This document shows positions 40,501 to 49,223 of a stretch of DNA of 64,000 nucleotides, piece by piece. Positions within the stretch are counted from its first letter, which is position 1. Each line of letters begins with the position of its first letter. The stretch covers positions 248,001 through 312,000 of the forward strand of contig NZ_JAAIYO010000004.1 in assembly GCF_014930455.1 (NCBI RefSeq), in the 5' to 3' direction. Both the position numbers and the translations under genes were made by a program. This stretch comes from Corallococcus soli (GTDB lineage Bacteria; Myxococcota; Myxococcia; Myxococcales; Myxococcaceae). The notes beneath the pieces were generated by a model. That model saw nothing but the letters and a program-made list of their open reading frames with translations. It made no database searches and was not told the origin of the DNA.

Positions 40501-43500
40501 CTGTCGGGCCCGGGACGAGGGCTGAATGAGTCGCGGCCGAAGACGTTGCTTCCGTGATGCTCGCTGGGGCGGCCTCCACTGCACTGGTGGCCGGAGCTAC
40601 TTCAAACGAGAGCGGTGCTACGGAAGCAGATGCGCCTTCATGTGAGATTACTGCTCCCGGTGCGGACTCAGGAGACAGTGCTGTCGCTTCGGCATCCGCG
40701 ACACGGTCGGCATCAAGCTTCGCGAATCCGGTCGCGAGCGGATCCTCGCTCCCTGTCCTGGTCGTGGAGGAGGGGAGTGCGGTTCCCTCCGCGCTCGTGG
40801 ATTCGATGTCGTCCGCAACAGCCGCGTCGAAGGTCCGCGAGTCCTGCTCAACGGCACCCGGAGCAGACGTGGACTCGGAGTCCACCGTGAAGACGGTCGG
40901 CTCTTCCTCGGCCCAGTCCTCGTCGACAGGCGTCGCTGTCTCGAACACGTCAGCATCGGGATTCGCCAGCGACGTGTGTGAAGCCTCTTCGTTGCGCGGA
41001 GATTCCGGGCGCACGACATCGGGAGGTGGCGCTGATGCAGGGACGTGCGGGGACACGTCTTGTGTCGCTGCACCCTCAACCTCCGGTGCTGCGTGCATCG
41101 CTGCGGACTCGGACGAAGGAGCTTCCGCGGGGAGCCCATCCACCTGGGAGGCCGTTGCGCGGACGGATGCTGCTTCCAAGGAAAGCGCTTCCGAGGAGGG
41201 GTCCGCTTCGTGGAGCGGAGTCCCTTTGGATAGCGATGCCTCGCCCGGGTGGAGCGTCCCCATCGCTGGTGCCCCAGCTTGAGAAGGCGCTTCCTCCGAA
41301 TGGAACTCCACCGCGTCTGACGCTTCGACGAAAGAAGGTGCCTCCTCCGGAGGAAGCTCTTCAGTGCCTGGCTGCGGCGCTCCTGGTGCGAATTCCCCTG
41401 CATGCTCCATCGCAGGGGTTGACGGCCCTTCCTCCTCGCGAAACGCGTCAGCTTGATCTGGCTCCAGGGGGAACCCGGATGAGAGCCTTCGCACATCCGC
41501 TGTTTCCGGAGGCGACTCAAGCGATGCCGATGCCTCGATGAGCGAGGTCCATGCATCCTGGGCCCCCGTGGCACCCTCGGACGTCTCGACGGACGCGATG
41601 GCCTCCGTGGACGTGTGCACGGCTTCATCCGGCCATGCGGTGCTGGCCTCGTCCGCCGGGGACTCGGAGGGGGCCTCGGTCGCGGCTTCCCACTCCGACA
41701 GGGGCTCCTCGGCGCGTGCCTCGAACGGTGTCGCGATGGGAGGAACCGGGGCATCCGCGGTCGCCGTGTTCCCGACCACCGCATCCGCCGCGTTCACGTC
41801 CTCGCTTCCCGCTGTCCCCGGAGCAGATACCTCCAGCCGTGGCGCGGAGGCGTCTTCCGGAGCAGGTTGTTCCGCCGGTTCGCTCGTGGCGACGGCCTGC
41901 TCCAGCGCGGCGGAGAACGGATCCACCTCCTCCGGCAATGCGCTCGCTTCGTGCTGGAGGGACGTGGGGTCGATGCCCCACGCCAGCAATCGCTCGGTCT
42001 CCAGTGGGTGCGGCGTCGCATCCTGCTCACGGGAGCGGAGCGGCCCCGGAGTCGTCAGGGCCGCCGCAGGCGTGGACTCCGGCTCGGGCGTTTCCTCCCT
42101 GCCGTCGAACCCGGAGGCGCTGTCCGTCGCGGCGGCGCGCTCCACCGGCGTGGACCCCTCGTCGGCCTCCATGTGGAGGTCGACATCGAAGTCGAGCGGT
42201 TGCTCGGCGGCGTCCGCGGACGCCACCGGAGGCGCCTCCGACCGAACTGGCTCCTCCCCCGCGCTGGAAGTCTCCGCGAACGCTGGCGTGTCCTGTGCTG
42301 ACGCCTCCGCCGCGTCGGCAACGCTCCGCATGTCGGGTGCATCAGCGCCACCCACGTCGGCACGTTCCGAGTCGCCCTCCCGGGCGCCCGCCGGGACATG
42401 GGCTTCCCCGAGGACCCCGTTCGGATCGAACGCCTCCACCGACGCAGGGGTGAACCCCGCCAGCGCGGTCGCATCAAGCCCGGCGGCAGGCTCGGGTGTC
42501 TCCACGCCAGGCGCCGGCTCCGTGAAGGCAGGTGCCTGGGGGGCCTCCACACGGCCTTCCGGAAACTCCGGCTCCGTGAAGATCGCGAAGGCCTTCGCTC
42601 CGTCCTCGACCGTGTCCTCGGATTCCGACTCGAAGGGGTCCGGATCCGTGCGGCGGAGGGACTCGCGCCCGGCCTCGGACGGGGACCCGCCTTCTCCCTT
42701 CAGCCTGGCTTCATCCGATGGAAGCCGGATGGCGGGGAAGGTCCCGGACGATGCGGGAGGCATCTTCCAGTCCTTCGCTTCGGGCTTCTCCGCGGACGCC
42801 GAGCGGATGGTGAACATCTCCCGCGTCGACCGCTGCGGCATCCCCGGGACGGACTTGTTCCCCCGCGCATCCCGCGAGGGACCCACGTCCGGAATCGTCG
42901 CGAGGGCCGGCTCCCCCTCCTCGTGCTCGGGGAAGAGCGACACCGGCTCATCCGGTCCGGCCAGCACCGGGGGCGGGGCCGCATGCGCCACGTCCTCGGC
43001 GGGCACGGACCTGCTCGCCGCCCGCCGCTCGCCACCCGGAGTCGCTCCCGTCTCCGGCGACGCAGCCACCGGAGGGGGCGGAACAGGCGCCTCCTGCCGC
43101 GTGGGAGTCGAGGGCGTGCTCGGCGGCACCGCCACCGCCCCCAGCCGCAACGTGGGCCGCGAGGGCGCCACGGCCGGGGTCCGCCGCACGAGTCCAGGCG
43201 GGAGCGGCGCCGGGGTCGTCCTGGGCGCGGGAGCCGAAGCCGTCCCCGGCTCCATGTCCTCGCGCTGCTCCGACTCCGTGCCGGTGCGCCGCGCGACGAT
43301 GCGGTCGATGAGCGCCTTGCTCGCGGCGTCCAGCCGGGTGAAACGCACCGTCATGCCGGCCCGCGCGCTGCCCACGTCCGGTTGCGCCTTGAGCACCACG
43401 CCTTCACCGCGCAGCAGCCGGGTGCCGTCCGCGAGGACGAACTCGAACGCCAGGCCCGTGCCTTCGGGCTTGAGCGCCCGGGTGGCCACGAAGACTCCGC

Positions 43501-43600
43501 CGCGCCCCACGTTCGAGCCATACCGCTCGATGAACTCCTCCTCCGCCGTGTACGGCAGGCGGATGCGCAGGGGCAGGAGCTTGGGGGCCGACCCGGTCAT
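37592..43600 (-). CDS. Giant PilZ - disordered linker - Hsp70 fusion protein
   Basis: 2002 residues. Residues 1-110 form a PilZ-like domain (LRIRLPYTAEEEFIERYGSNVGRGG and VRFTRLD at its end), a type that can bind cyclic di-GMP, although the canonical RxxxR...DxSxxG motif is not clear. Residues about 115-1475 are a low-complexity linker rich in Ala, Glu, Pro, Ser and Thr with ordered 17- and 14-residue repeats. From Asp1486 starts an Hsp70 nucleotide-binding domain (GIDVGTSHARVAV; VVDLGGGGLEVCVV; VVLVGGQGRAPLV), then a short beta substrate domain and no alpha lid; the end is GLLSGLKKLFGRR. It overlaps the upstream lipoprotein gene by 4 bases. Roles in signalling-controlled folding or polarity are inference. 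Confidence 0.88.
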   Translation of the reverse strand: MTGSAPKLLPLRIRLPYTAEEEFIERYGSNVGRGGVFVATRALKPEGTGLAFEFVLADGTRLLRGEGVVLKAQPDVGSARAGMTVRFTRLDAASKALIDRIVARRTGTESEQREDMEPGTASAPAPRTTPAPLPPGLVRRTPAVAPSRPTLRLGAVAVPPSTPSTPTRQEAPVPPPPVAASPETGATPGGERRAASRSVPAEDVAHAAPPPVLAGPDEPVSLFPEHEEGEPALATIPDVGPSRDARGNKSVPGMPQRSTREMFTIRSASAEKPEAKDWKMPPASSGTFPAIRLPSDEARLKGEGGSPSEAGRESLRRTDPDPFESESEDTVEDGAKAFAIFTEPEFPEGRVEAPQAPAFTEPAPGVETPEPAAGLDATALAGFTPASVEAFDPNGVLGEAHVPAGAREGDSERADVGGADAPDMRSVADAAEASAQDTPAFAETSSAGEEPVRSEAPPVASADAAEQPLDFDVDLHMEADEGSTPVERAAATDSASGFDGREETPEPESTPAAALTTPGPLRSREQDATPHPLETERLLAWGIDPTSLQHEASALPEEVDPFSAALEQAVATSEPAEQPAPEDASAPRLEVSAPGTAGSEDVNAADAVVGNTATADAPVPPIATPFEARAEEPLSEWEAATEAPSESPADEASTAWPDEAVHTSTEAIASVETSEGATGAQDAWTSLIEASASLESPPETADVRRLSSGFPLEPDQADAFREEEGPSTPAMEHAGEFAPGAPQPGTEELPPEEAPSFVEASDAVEFHSEEAPSQAGAPAMGTLHPGEASLSKGTPLHEADPSSEALSLEAASVRATASQVDGLPAEAPSSESAAMHAAPEVEGAATQDVSPHVPASAPPPDVVRPESPRNEEASHTSLANPDADVFETATPVDEDWAEEEPTVFTVDSESTSAPGAVEQDSRTFDAAVADDIESTSAEGTALPSSTTRTGSEDPLATGFAKLDADRVADAEATALSPESAPGAVISHEGASASVAPLSFEVAPATSAVEAAPASITEATSSAATHSALVPGPTETSSTKAASATDTDASATAPLVEAAAITRTVQPDAALPARADSAVDTDPSTTAILAETESITRTDQPDAALLARTASATHEGPSDAATLSETASETREDPTGAATPAKTASASHESPAGAAVLPETASETREGPTGATAPPNTTASAFHGDPSEAAVLPETTSASRTALSGEAPLAETSTTTGVPVRLDEQPGLAPQQAAAPDLLRSTVIAADSAPPAAAPVVEASPAAETAPSPVTPTPHAAEAPSSLTTTASATASTEAAGSQAAQPPSASPSTPAQPSSATPSGAHTEPGPLPSATQGAALEVPPIAASPSALTGAISAPLASPTSSTAASSTDEAASHPGSDERRPTAPRAPDEVAPPDAAPSATAQATGPDSPSTPATAQATEPNSPPTPAAAQATEPNSPSTPAADTAARAPTVADTGARGRRRTRLDLPTVPTTTPAAAEVVLGIDVGTSHARVAVFIDGVATLIPLPGTHEAGLPSVIAMDSAGELHVGAAALAEAAREPRRAALGLKRLLGLRARSPQLRWLGPQLPFPLATDLRGDAGVELGGRVVGPAQFTTLLLRELHQAATAFLGRKVTRAVLCAPSHFTERQRATLRDAALEAGLDVRRVLTNSAAAALAYAHGRGLARKRVLVVDLGGGGLEVCVVQVTGDDLEVVTTGGDPTLGGMDFDARIAEALVSDLPGQGQPRPEHPLDWLPLRAIAGSTKEALSTRDSVDVVLPSGPGPTLDRERVEALTADLAQRVVAVTRDVLESNALSPQGLDAVVLVGGQGRAPLVRRRLEESLGVPVREDVDACTAGVRGAAMLGHALLLAEVGKPAASVSEVLTSPIGVAEHSGAFRRVLERNTRLPTSKTLVLPVAAPGPLVLAFFQGTAQASAENEWLGALHLTVERPGEVEVHLELSPDGTLAFGATLPGGKRQPVPLATEDLDDAAREALIARSPFLTEPESRPGGLLSGLKKLFGRR
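39275..39400 (-). repeat. 42-bp tandem repeat, three copies, coding
   Basis: Units at 39275-39316, 39317-39358 and 39359-39400 differ at only a few bases. Read on the minus strand they encode 14-residue units of the type ATEPNSPPTPAAAQ just before the Hsp70 domain of the giant protein. Near-identity points to recent slippage or unequal exchange. Confidence 0.8.
39962..40474 (-). repeat. Degenerate 51-bp repeats, about ten copies, coding
   Basis: The protein of the giant gene shows about ten consecutive 17-residue units here, in pairs forming a 34-residue period, for instance ATHEGPSDAATLSETAS, ETREDPTGAATPAKTAS, ASHESPAGAAVLPETAS. One unit has an extra residue. The DNA copies are diverged but the pairing of A-type and E-type units is kept. 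Confidence 0.75.
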
Positions 43601-44259
43601 CGCAAGGGGATCCGCACGTCCCCGCCAGTGCCCTTCACCACGAGCGCCAGCCCATCGTCTTGCACGGCTTCCGGAGGCAGCTCGAACAGCAGCACCACCT
43701 CCGTGCGTTGCTCCGGGGCCCAGGTGGCGGGCAGGGGCCTCGTGCCGGCCACCGCCTGCGCGTCACGCGCCAGCGGGTACGTCTGCCCCTTCGCATCCGT
43801 CAGCCACGCGCCCGCCAGCGACAGGGACGCAGGTGCCTTCCCCACGTTCTGGGTGACCAGCTCCACGCGCAGGAACAGGTCCTCCGTGGTGAGCCCCAGC
43901 CCCGTCTTGCCGGAGCTGCCCTTCACCGTGTGCGAGGACTCCAACCCGGTGAGCTTCATCGCCACCGTGTCCACATGCACGGTGTCGTTGGGCGCGGGCA
44001 GCCGCAGCTTGCTCGGGGCGGTCTCACCCATGCCCGCGGCCAGGCCCGCAAGCCGCGCCTCCTGCTCCGGCTCCGCCTCCGGACGGGCGGAGGGCGCGCC
44101 GCCCTTCCTCACCCGGTCCGCCTCCGCGCGCAGCTTCTGCAGCGTGTTCCCGGAGGCCTCCTGCCCGGACTCGGGCGTGGAGGCGTCCTGCGTGCAGCCC
44201 CCCAGCAGGAGGGCCGCCGTCAGGAACATCCGGGGCCAGGTCGGAGCGCGGGGACTCAC
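43597..44259 (-). CDS. Lipoprotein of unknown function
   Basis: 220 residues with a hydrophobic leader and the lipobox LLGGC, hence a lipoprotein. The mature part begins with a charged helical segment (LQKLRAEADRVRKGG) and ends in an immunoglobulin-like beta domain (LFLRVELVTQNVGKAPASLSLAGAWLTDAKGQTYPL) that looks like DUF4352-type or similar. It overlaps alaS by 4 bases upstream and the giant gene by 4 bases downstream, so all three are translated together. Role unknown; the link to alaS is likely one of position only. Confidence 0.8.
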   Translation of the reverse strand: MSPRAPTWPRMFLTAALLLGGCTQDASTPESGQEASGNTLQKLRAEADRVRKGGAPSARPEAEPEQEARLAGLAAGMGETAPSKLRLPAPNDTVHVDTVAMKLTGLESSHTVKGSSGKTGLGLTTEDLFLRVELVTQNVGKAPASLSLAGAWLTDAKGQTYPLARDAQAVAGTRPLPATWAPEQRTEVVLLFELPPEAVQDDGLALVVKGTGGDVRIPLR

Positions 44260-46949
44260 GCCGGGCTCGCGCCCTTCACCAGCTCGTAGAGCTTCTCCAG
44301 CGCCGCGGGCAGGTTGGCCGCGTCCGGACCGCCGGCCTGCGCCATGTCCGCCTTGCCGCCGCCCTTGCCGCCCACTTCCTTGGCCATCTCGCGCACCAGG
44401 TTGCCCGCGCTCATGCCCTTGGCGACCATGTCCTTGGTGAGGGCCACCAGGATGATGGCCCGGCCGTCCTTCTCACCGCCAATGGCAATCACCCCGGACC
44501 CGATGCGGTCGCGCAGCTGATCCGCCATGCCGCGGAACACCTTGTCGTCCGCCGGGTCCACGCGCGTCGCCAGCACCTTCATGCCGTTGACGTCGCGCGC
44601 CTGGCCCAGGAGGTCCTTGTTGGAGGCCGTCTGGGCCTTCACCGCGACCTCCTCCACCTTGCGCTCCAGCTCCTTCACGCGCTTCTGGGTCGCCTCCACG
44701 CGCAGGGCGACCTCCTTGGGCGACGTGCGCAAGAGCGCCGCGACCTTCTTGAGCTCGTGCTCCTGCTCGCGCACGAACTGGAGCGCGCCCACGCCCGTGA
44801 CGGCCACGATGCGCCGCACGCCGGACGCGACGCCGCTCTCGCTGGTCACCTTGAACAGGCCGATGTCACCGCTGCGCTTCACGTGCGTGCCGCCGCACAG
44901 CTCCGTGGACTCCGGGTGCACGGTGACGACGCGCACGGTGTCGCCGTACTTCTCACCGAACATGGCCACCGCGCCGGACTTCTTCGCGTCATCCAGCGTC
45001 ATGATGCGCGTCTGGGCGCCCGCGTTGTCGCGCACCCACGTGTTGACCAGGTCCTCCACCTGCTCCAGCTGGTCCTGCGTCGCGGGGGAGAAGTGGGAGA
45101 AGTCGAAGCGCAGGAAGTCCGGCGCGACGACGGAGCCCGCCTGCTTCACGTGCTCGCCCAGCACGAGCTTCAGCGCCTTGTGGAGCAGGTGCGTGGCGGA
45201 GTGGTTCGCGCGGATGGACTTGCGGCGCTCCACGTCCACGGACGTCTGCACCATGTCGCCGACCTTCAGCGTGCCCTCCGTCACCTCCGCGGTGTGGACG
45301 ATGAGCCCCTGCACGGGGCGCTGCGCGTCCTTCACCTGCAACACGGTCTTGCCGCCGTGGGCGACGATGCGGCCGGAGTCGCCCAGCTGGCCGCCGGACT
45401 CGCCGTAGAAGGGCGTGCGGTCCAACACGATGTCCACCGTGGCGCCCTGGGAGACCTGGGGCACCTCCACGCCGTCCTGCACGAGCGCGAGCACGCTGCC
45501 TTCGCCCTCGTGGCCTTCGCCCTCGTAGCCGAGGAACGTGGTGGGGCCCGTGCGGCCGACGACGTCCTGGAAGATGTCCCCGACGGACTTGCTCTTCGTG
45601 TCGAACTTCTGCCGGGAGGCTTCATCCTCCTGGAGCTTCTGGAAGCCCTCCAGGTCCACGTCGAAGCCGCGCTCACGCGCGATGATCTGCGTCAGGTCCC
45701 ACGGGAAGCCGTAGGTGCCGTGCAGCAGGTAGACGACGTCGCCGGGGAGGACCTTCTGGCCGGAGGCCTGGAGCTTCGCCAGCTCGTCGTCCATCAGCTT
45801 CAGGCCGCGGTCGAGCGTGCGGCGGAAGCCCTCCTCCTCGTGCTTGGCGACCTCCAGCAGGAAGGTGCGGCTCTCGCGCAGCTCCGGGAACGCGTCGCCC
45901 ATGAGCTCGATGACGCGGTCCACGACCTTGTAGAAGAACAGGTCCTTGAGGCCCAGCTGCGTGGCGCCGTGGCGGATGGCGCGGCGCATGATGCGGCGCA
46001 GGACGTAGCCGCGCTCCACGTTGGAGGGCTGGACGCCGTCGGCCACGAGGAACGCGGTGGCGCGCGCGTGGTCGGCGACGACGCGCTGGGATGCGCCGGT
46101 CTCCTGGGAGTAGGGCTTGCCGCACAGGGCGCTGACGGTGGAGAGGATGCCCTGGAACAGGTCGGTGTCGTAGTTGGAACGCTTGCCCTGCACGACGGCG
46201 GCGATGCGCTCCAGGCCCGCGCCCGTGTCGATGGACGGCTTGGGCAGCGGGATGAGGGGCGCGTCCTTCTCCTTGCGCTCGAACTGCATGAACACGAGGT
46301 TCCAGATTTCGAGCCACCGGTCGCAATCACACGCGACGCCCTGGCACGGACGGCCCGCGGCCTCCTCGACGCACGGGATGTCGTTGCCCTGGTGGTAGTG
46401 GATTTCCGAGCAGGGCCCGCACGGGCCGGTGTCGCCCATGGCCCAGAAGTTGTCCTTGTAGCCGAGCTTCAGGATGCGCTCGCGCGCGACGCCCTGCTGC
46501 TCCCAGAGCGCGAAGGCCTCTTCGTCCCAGGGGACGCCGCTCTCGCCGTTGAACACGGTGACGGCCAGCCGGTCCACGTCCAGGCCGAGCCTCTTCGTGA
46601 CGAACTCCCAGGCGAACGCGATGGCGTCCGACTTGAAGTAGTCGCCGAAGGAGAAGTTGCCGAGCATCTCGAAGAACGTGTGGTGCCGGGCGGTGTAGCC
46701 CACGTTGTCGAGGTCGTTGTGCTTGCCGCCCGCGCGCACGCACTTCTGCGACGACGTGGCGCGGCGGTAGTCGCGCTGCTCACGGCCGGTGAAGACGTCC
46801 TTGAACTGGACCATGCCGGCGTTGGTGAACAGCAGGGTCTGGTCGCCGACGGGTACCAGCGAGGACGAGGCCACGCGACGGTGGGAGCGCTCCTCGAAGA
46901 ACTGGAGGAACGCCTCGCGGATCTGGGCGGCGGTGAGGGCGGAAGGCAT
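44256..46949 (-). CDS. alaS: Alanyl-tRNA synthetase
   Basis: 897 residues with the full class II layout: catalytic domain from residue 1 (LQFFEERSHRRVASSSLVP; NVGYTARHHTFFEMLGNFSFGDYFK), tRNA-recognition region, editing domain with HSATH (His583) and CGGTH (Cys685) zinc ligands, and the C-Ala domain. An insertion CVEEAAGRPCQGVACDCDRWLE adds cysteines in the catalytic part, as in some other bacteria. ATG 46949 gives the standard N terminus; a longer open frame upstream is without family likeness. It is the first gene of a three-gene overlapping unit with a lipoprotein and the PilZ-Hsp70 protein. Confidence 0.97.
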   Translation of the reverse strand: MPSALTAAQIREAFLQFFEERSHRRVASSSLVPVGDQTLLFTNAGMVQFKDVFTGREQRDYRRATSSQKCVRAGGKHNDLDNVGYTARHHTFFEMLGNFSFGDYFKSDAIAFAWEFVTKRLGLDVDRLAVTVFNGESGVPWDEEAFALWEQQGVARERILKLGYKDNFWAMGDTGPCGPCSEIHYHQGNDIPCVEEAAGRPCQGVACDCDRWLEIWNLVFMQFERKEKDAPLIPLPKPSIDTGAGLERIAAVVQGKRSNYDTDLFQGILSTVSALCGKPYSQETGASQRVVADHARATAFLVADGVQPSNVERGYVLRRIMRRAIRHGATQLGLKDLFFYKVVDRVIELMGDAFPELRESRTFLLEVAKHEEEGFRRTLDRGLKLMDDELAKLQASGQKVLPGDVVYLLHGTYGFPWDLTQIIARERGFDVDLEGFQKLQEDEASRQKFDTKSKSVGDIFQDVVGRTGPTTFLGYEGEGHEGEGSVLALVQDGVEVPQVSQGATVDIVLDRTPFYGESGGQLGDSGRIVAHGGKTVLQVKDAQRPVQGLIVHTAEVTEGTLKVGDMVQTSVDVERRKSIRANHSATHLLHKALKLVLGEHVKQAGSVVAPDFLRFDFSHFSPATQDQLEQVEDLVNTWVRDNAGAQTRIMTLDDAKKSGAVAMFGEKYGDTVRVVTVHPESTELCGGTHVKRSGDIGLFKVTSESGVASGVRRIVAVTGVGALQFVREQEHELKKVAALLRTSPKEVALRVEATQKRVKELERKVEEVAVKAQTASNKDLLGQARDVNGMKVLATRVDPADDKVFRGMADQLRDRIGSGVIAIGGEKDGRAIILVALTKDMVAKGMSAGNLVREMAKEVGGKGGGKADMAQAGGPDAANLPAALEKLYELVKGASPA

Positions 46950-47415
46950 GGTGTGGGTATATGCCACAAGAGGGCCGGGCGCAGCAGTTCCTGGACGGGT
47001 CATCCCCCCTGGGACGGTGCCTGGAAGCGGGGCTGACGGCAGGGGGGCAGGGGGGCGGGCGGGGGTGTGGTGGGCGCCCTGGGGCCTTGGGGCGGTTGGG
47101 GCTCCAGGTTTCCACCGGTGCGTGGTGGCATGTTCCTCAGGACCCGTCGGAGAGGGCGTGCACGGCGGGGGGGGCCCTGGATGCCCCTGGCGTCCCCGGA
47201 TGAACGCCTCCTCGGGGGGAGATGGAGCTTGTCTGGCCATTCGCAAGTACTGCAGGGCTGGTGACAGGAGATTTCCGTCGACGAGCAATCCCCTGTGCTC
47301 AGGACGAAGGCTTTCTGGAGGGGCCGGATTCGTGGCGGTCACGACGCCTCTGGAAGTAGATTCTCCCATGACCTGGGCAGCGCATCTGCTCGCGGTAGGA
47401 ACTCCACCGTCCATC
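46950..47415. other. Intergenic region (466 bases) with a G-quadruplex-like motif
   Basis: Between alaS (minus) and a small gene on the plus strand. I see no convincing gene. It holds GGGGGG-CA-GGGGGG-C-GGG-C-GGGGG (47042-47065), about 95 bases upstream of the alaS start on the strand that is the alaS template, and several further G runs (to 47217). Promoters for both directions must lie here, but no clear -10/-35 pair stands out. Confidence 0.45.
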
Positions 47416-47856
47416 ATGAGTGCCCACCCAGAGCCCCCACCCGCACGCCAAAGCCCTGCCTCTCCGTCGCGTGCTGTCCGCGGCTGTGGGGCCGTCGTTG
47501 CCGTGGGGGTGCTTGGGCTGCTGTGGCAGCCCTTGGCGTGCACGCGAAGCCCTGGAACGGGGGCCGGAGTCGCGCGCCATGAAGGCTCTTGGGGGCCCTC
47601 ATCCAGGTACATTCTGCCGCTGTGTTACAGCCCTTGTGAGCACATCCAGGACGATGGCGGCGTTCTGAGCTGTCAATGCCCGCACGGGGTTGACGCTGGC
47701 GCACCCGAAGCGCGTCTTCTTCTACGTAGCGAGGCCTGCGGGATGGGTGCAGGAGAAGCGCTGGCCGGCCGTGGGGGCGCTTCGGAAACCGTGTTCCGCC
47801 CGTATGCCTGCGTGACCTTCACGGATGGTGTCCTCAGGCGCTTGAGGGGCGGATGA
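47416..47856 (+). CDS. Small cysteine-rich exported protein, unknown
   Basis: 146 residues. After a polar head comes a hydrophobic stretch (AVVAVGVLGLLWQPLACT), so it is probably exported or anchored; the box PLAC is not a standard lipobox. The rest has seven cysteines (LCYSPCEH, SCQCPHG, EACGMG, YACVTF), suggesting disulfides. The stop overlaps the start of the next gene in ATGA, which supports both being real. No family recognised and the start is uncertain. Confidence 0.5.
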   Translation: MSAHPEPPPARQSPASPSRAVRGCGAVVAVGVLGLLWQPLACTRSPGTGAGVARHEGSWGPSSRYILPLCYSPCEHIQDDGGVLSCQCPHGVDAGAPEARLLLRSEACGMGAGEALAGRGGASETVFRPYACVTFTDGVLRRLRGG

Positions 47857-48236
47857 GCATGACTCCGGCGGGGATGAAGGTGGTTCTTCGGACGGTGGGG
47901 ATTTCAAACCTCGTTGGAGGCGCCTTCACGGTGCTTCTGGGGGCGATTGGATATGTCTGGGCGTCGGAGCCCGCGACGGGTTCCGGTCCCCGAGGTGTGG
48001 GGCTCATGCAGGTTTCCGCCGTGTCGCTCGCGGTGGGCCTCGTGGGCGTCATTGTCCTGGGCTGTAGCGTTGCGTTCATGTTGGGGTATCGAAAGGCATG
48101 GCTACCACTCGGGCTCTTTGACGGAGCCTGGTTGTTCGGCGGTTTGTGGCTCGCCTGGCACGGGGGCGCTGGATGGTTCCTGACCGTGCCTGTCGCCGCG
48201 TGGCTCGTCTGGCAGTGCTGGGCACTGCGGGAATAG
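47853..48236 (+). CDS. Small polytopic membrane protein, unknown
   Basis: 127 residues with four hydrophobic helices (LVGGAFTVLLGAIGYVW, LMQVSAVSLAVGLVGVIVLGCSVAFML, LGLFDGAWLFGGLWLAWHG, FLTVPVAAWLVWQCW). It starts in the ATGA overlap of the previous gene, so the two are translated together. No conserved motif recognised. It precedes a YeeE/YedE transporter pair by 90 bases, possibly one transcript. Confidence 0.6.
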   Translation: MSMTPAGMKVVLRTVGISNLVGGAFTVLLGAIGYVWASEPATGSGPRGVGLMQVSAVSLAVGLVGVIVLGCSVAFMLGYRKAWLPLGLFDGAWLFGGLWLAWHGGAGWFLTVPVAAWLVWQCWALRE

Positions 48237-48326
48237 CTACCGGTCCTCCCGGGGCATGCGTCCGCGGCCCGCGAACTGGCGTCGGAGGTGCTAATCCCCC
48301 ATGGGTACGCTCTTCCGAGGGTTTCC

Positions 48327-48752
48327 ATGGCCTCTCTGATTCTTCCTCTGCTGGGTGGAGCCCTCATCGGCTTGAGTGCTTCGCTGCTCCTGTGGCTCAA
48401 CGGACGCATCGCGGGTGTCAGTGGCATCGCCGGAGGGGTGTTCGGGGCCGTGCGCGGGGACCGGGGCTGGCGTCTGGCCTTCCTGGCGGGGCTCCTGGGT
48501 GGAGGGCTGCTCCTGCGCTTCGCGTGGCCTGGAACGCTGGGCGCGCCTCCCGTGTCCAGCCCCTGGTGGCTGGTGGTCGCGGGCCTGCTGGTGGGGGTGG
48601 GGACCCGGCTGGGCAATGGCTGCACCAGCGGACATGGCGTGTGCGGCGTCTCCCGGGGCTCGCTCCGGTCGGTGGTGGCCACGCTCACGTTCATGGCCAC
48701 CGCCATCCTGACGGTCTTCGTCGTGCGCCACGTGCTGGGAGGTGCGACGTGA
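48327..48752 (+). CDS. YeeE/YedE (PmpA-like) sulfur-compound transporter half
   Basis: 141 residues, four to five membrane helices, with the family signature [17 protein letters not shown], whose cysteines carry thiosulfate or similar sulfur anions in YeeE-type transporters. It forms a pair with the next gene, as in PmpA/PmpB. ATG 48327 has GAGGG 6 bases upstream. The stop overlaps the next start in GTGA. Import of thiosulfate or another sulfur compound is expected. Confidence 0.88.
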   Translation: MASLILPLLGGALIGLSASLLLWLNGRIAGVSGIAGGVFGAVRGDRGWRLAFLAGLLGGGLLLRFAWPGTLGAPPVSSPWWLVVAGLLVGVGTRLGNGCTSGHGVCGVSRGSLRSVVATLTFMATAILTVFVVRHVLGGAT

Positions 48753-49168
48753 AGGCCGTCCTGGTCGCGGGGCTTTGCGGCGTCCTCTTCGCGCTCGGCC
48801 TGGGGCTGGGTGGGATGACCCAGCCCGAGAAGGTGCTGGCCTTCCTGGACGTCGCGGGCCAGTGGGATCCTTCCCTGGCGATGGTCATGATGGGCGCGGT
48901 GGGGACGCACGCCGTCCTGCTGCGGCTCATCCGCCGTCGGCCCGCTCCGGTGCTGGCCTCCCGGTTCCCGGCGCCTGCCCAGACGCGGGTGGACATGGCG
49001 CTCGTCGCGGGCGCGGCGCTGTTCGGCGTGGGGTGGGGGCTCGTGGGCTACTGCCCGGGCCCTGCATTCACGTCGCTGGCCACGGGTGGACGGGACGTGT
49101 TGCTGTTCGTTGGGTCCATGCTGGCGGGGATGGTGTTGTTCAGCGCCGGGAGCCGGGCCAAACGATAG
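48749..49168 (+). CDS. DUF6691 YeeE/YedE (PmpB-like) transporter half
   Basis: 139 residues, four helices. Conserved marks are [36 protein letters not shown] with the transport cysteine, and [18 protein letters not shown]. It starts at GTG 48749 with GGGAGG ahead and overlaps the first half by 4 bases. Together the two form the full transporter that is a single chain in E. coli YeeE. Confidence 0.88.
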   Translation: MKAVLVAGLCGVLFALGLGLGGMTQPEKVLAFLDVAGQWDPSLAMVMMGAVGTHAVLLRLIRRRPAPVLASRFPAPAQTRVDMALVAGAALFGVGWGLVGYCPGPAFTSLATGGRDVLLFVGSMLAGMVLFSAGSRAKR

Positions 49169-49223
49169 GTTCGGAGTGCCGTCGTCCTTGAAGCCGTCAA
49201 TGACCACGATGGCGTGGTGGACC

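Noticed and set aside
46950-47612. N-terminal extension of alaS
   Set aside because: AlaS starts at the conserved class II region; upstream residues are proline/threonine-rich without family likeness.
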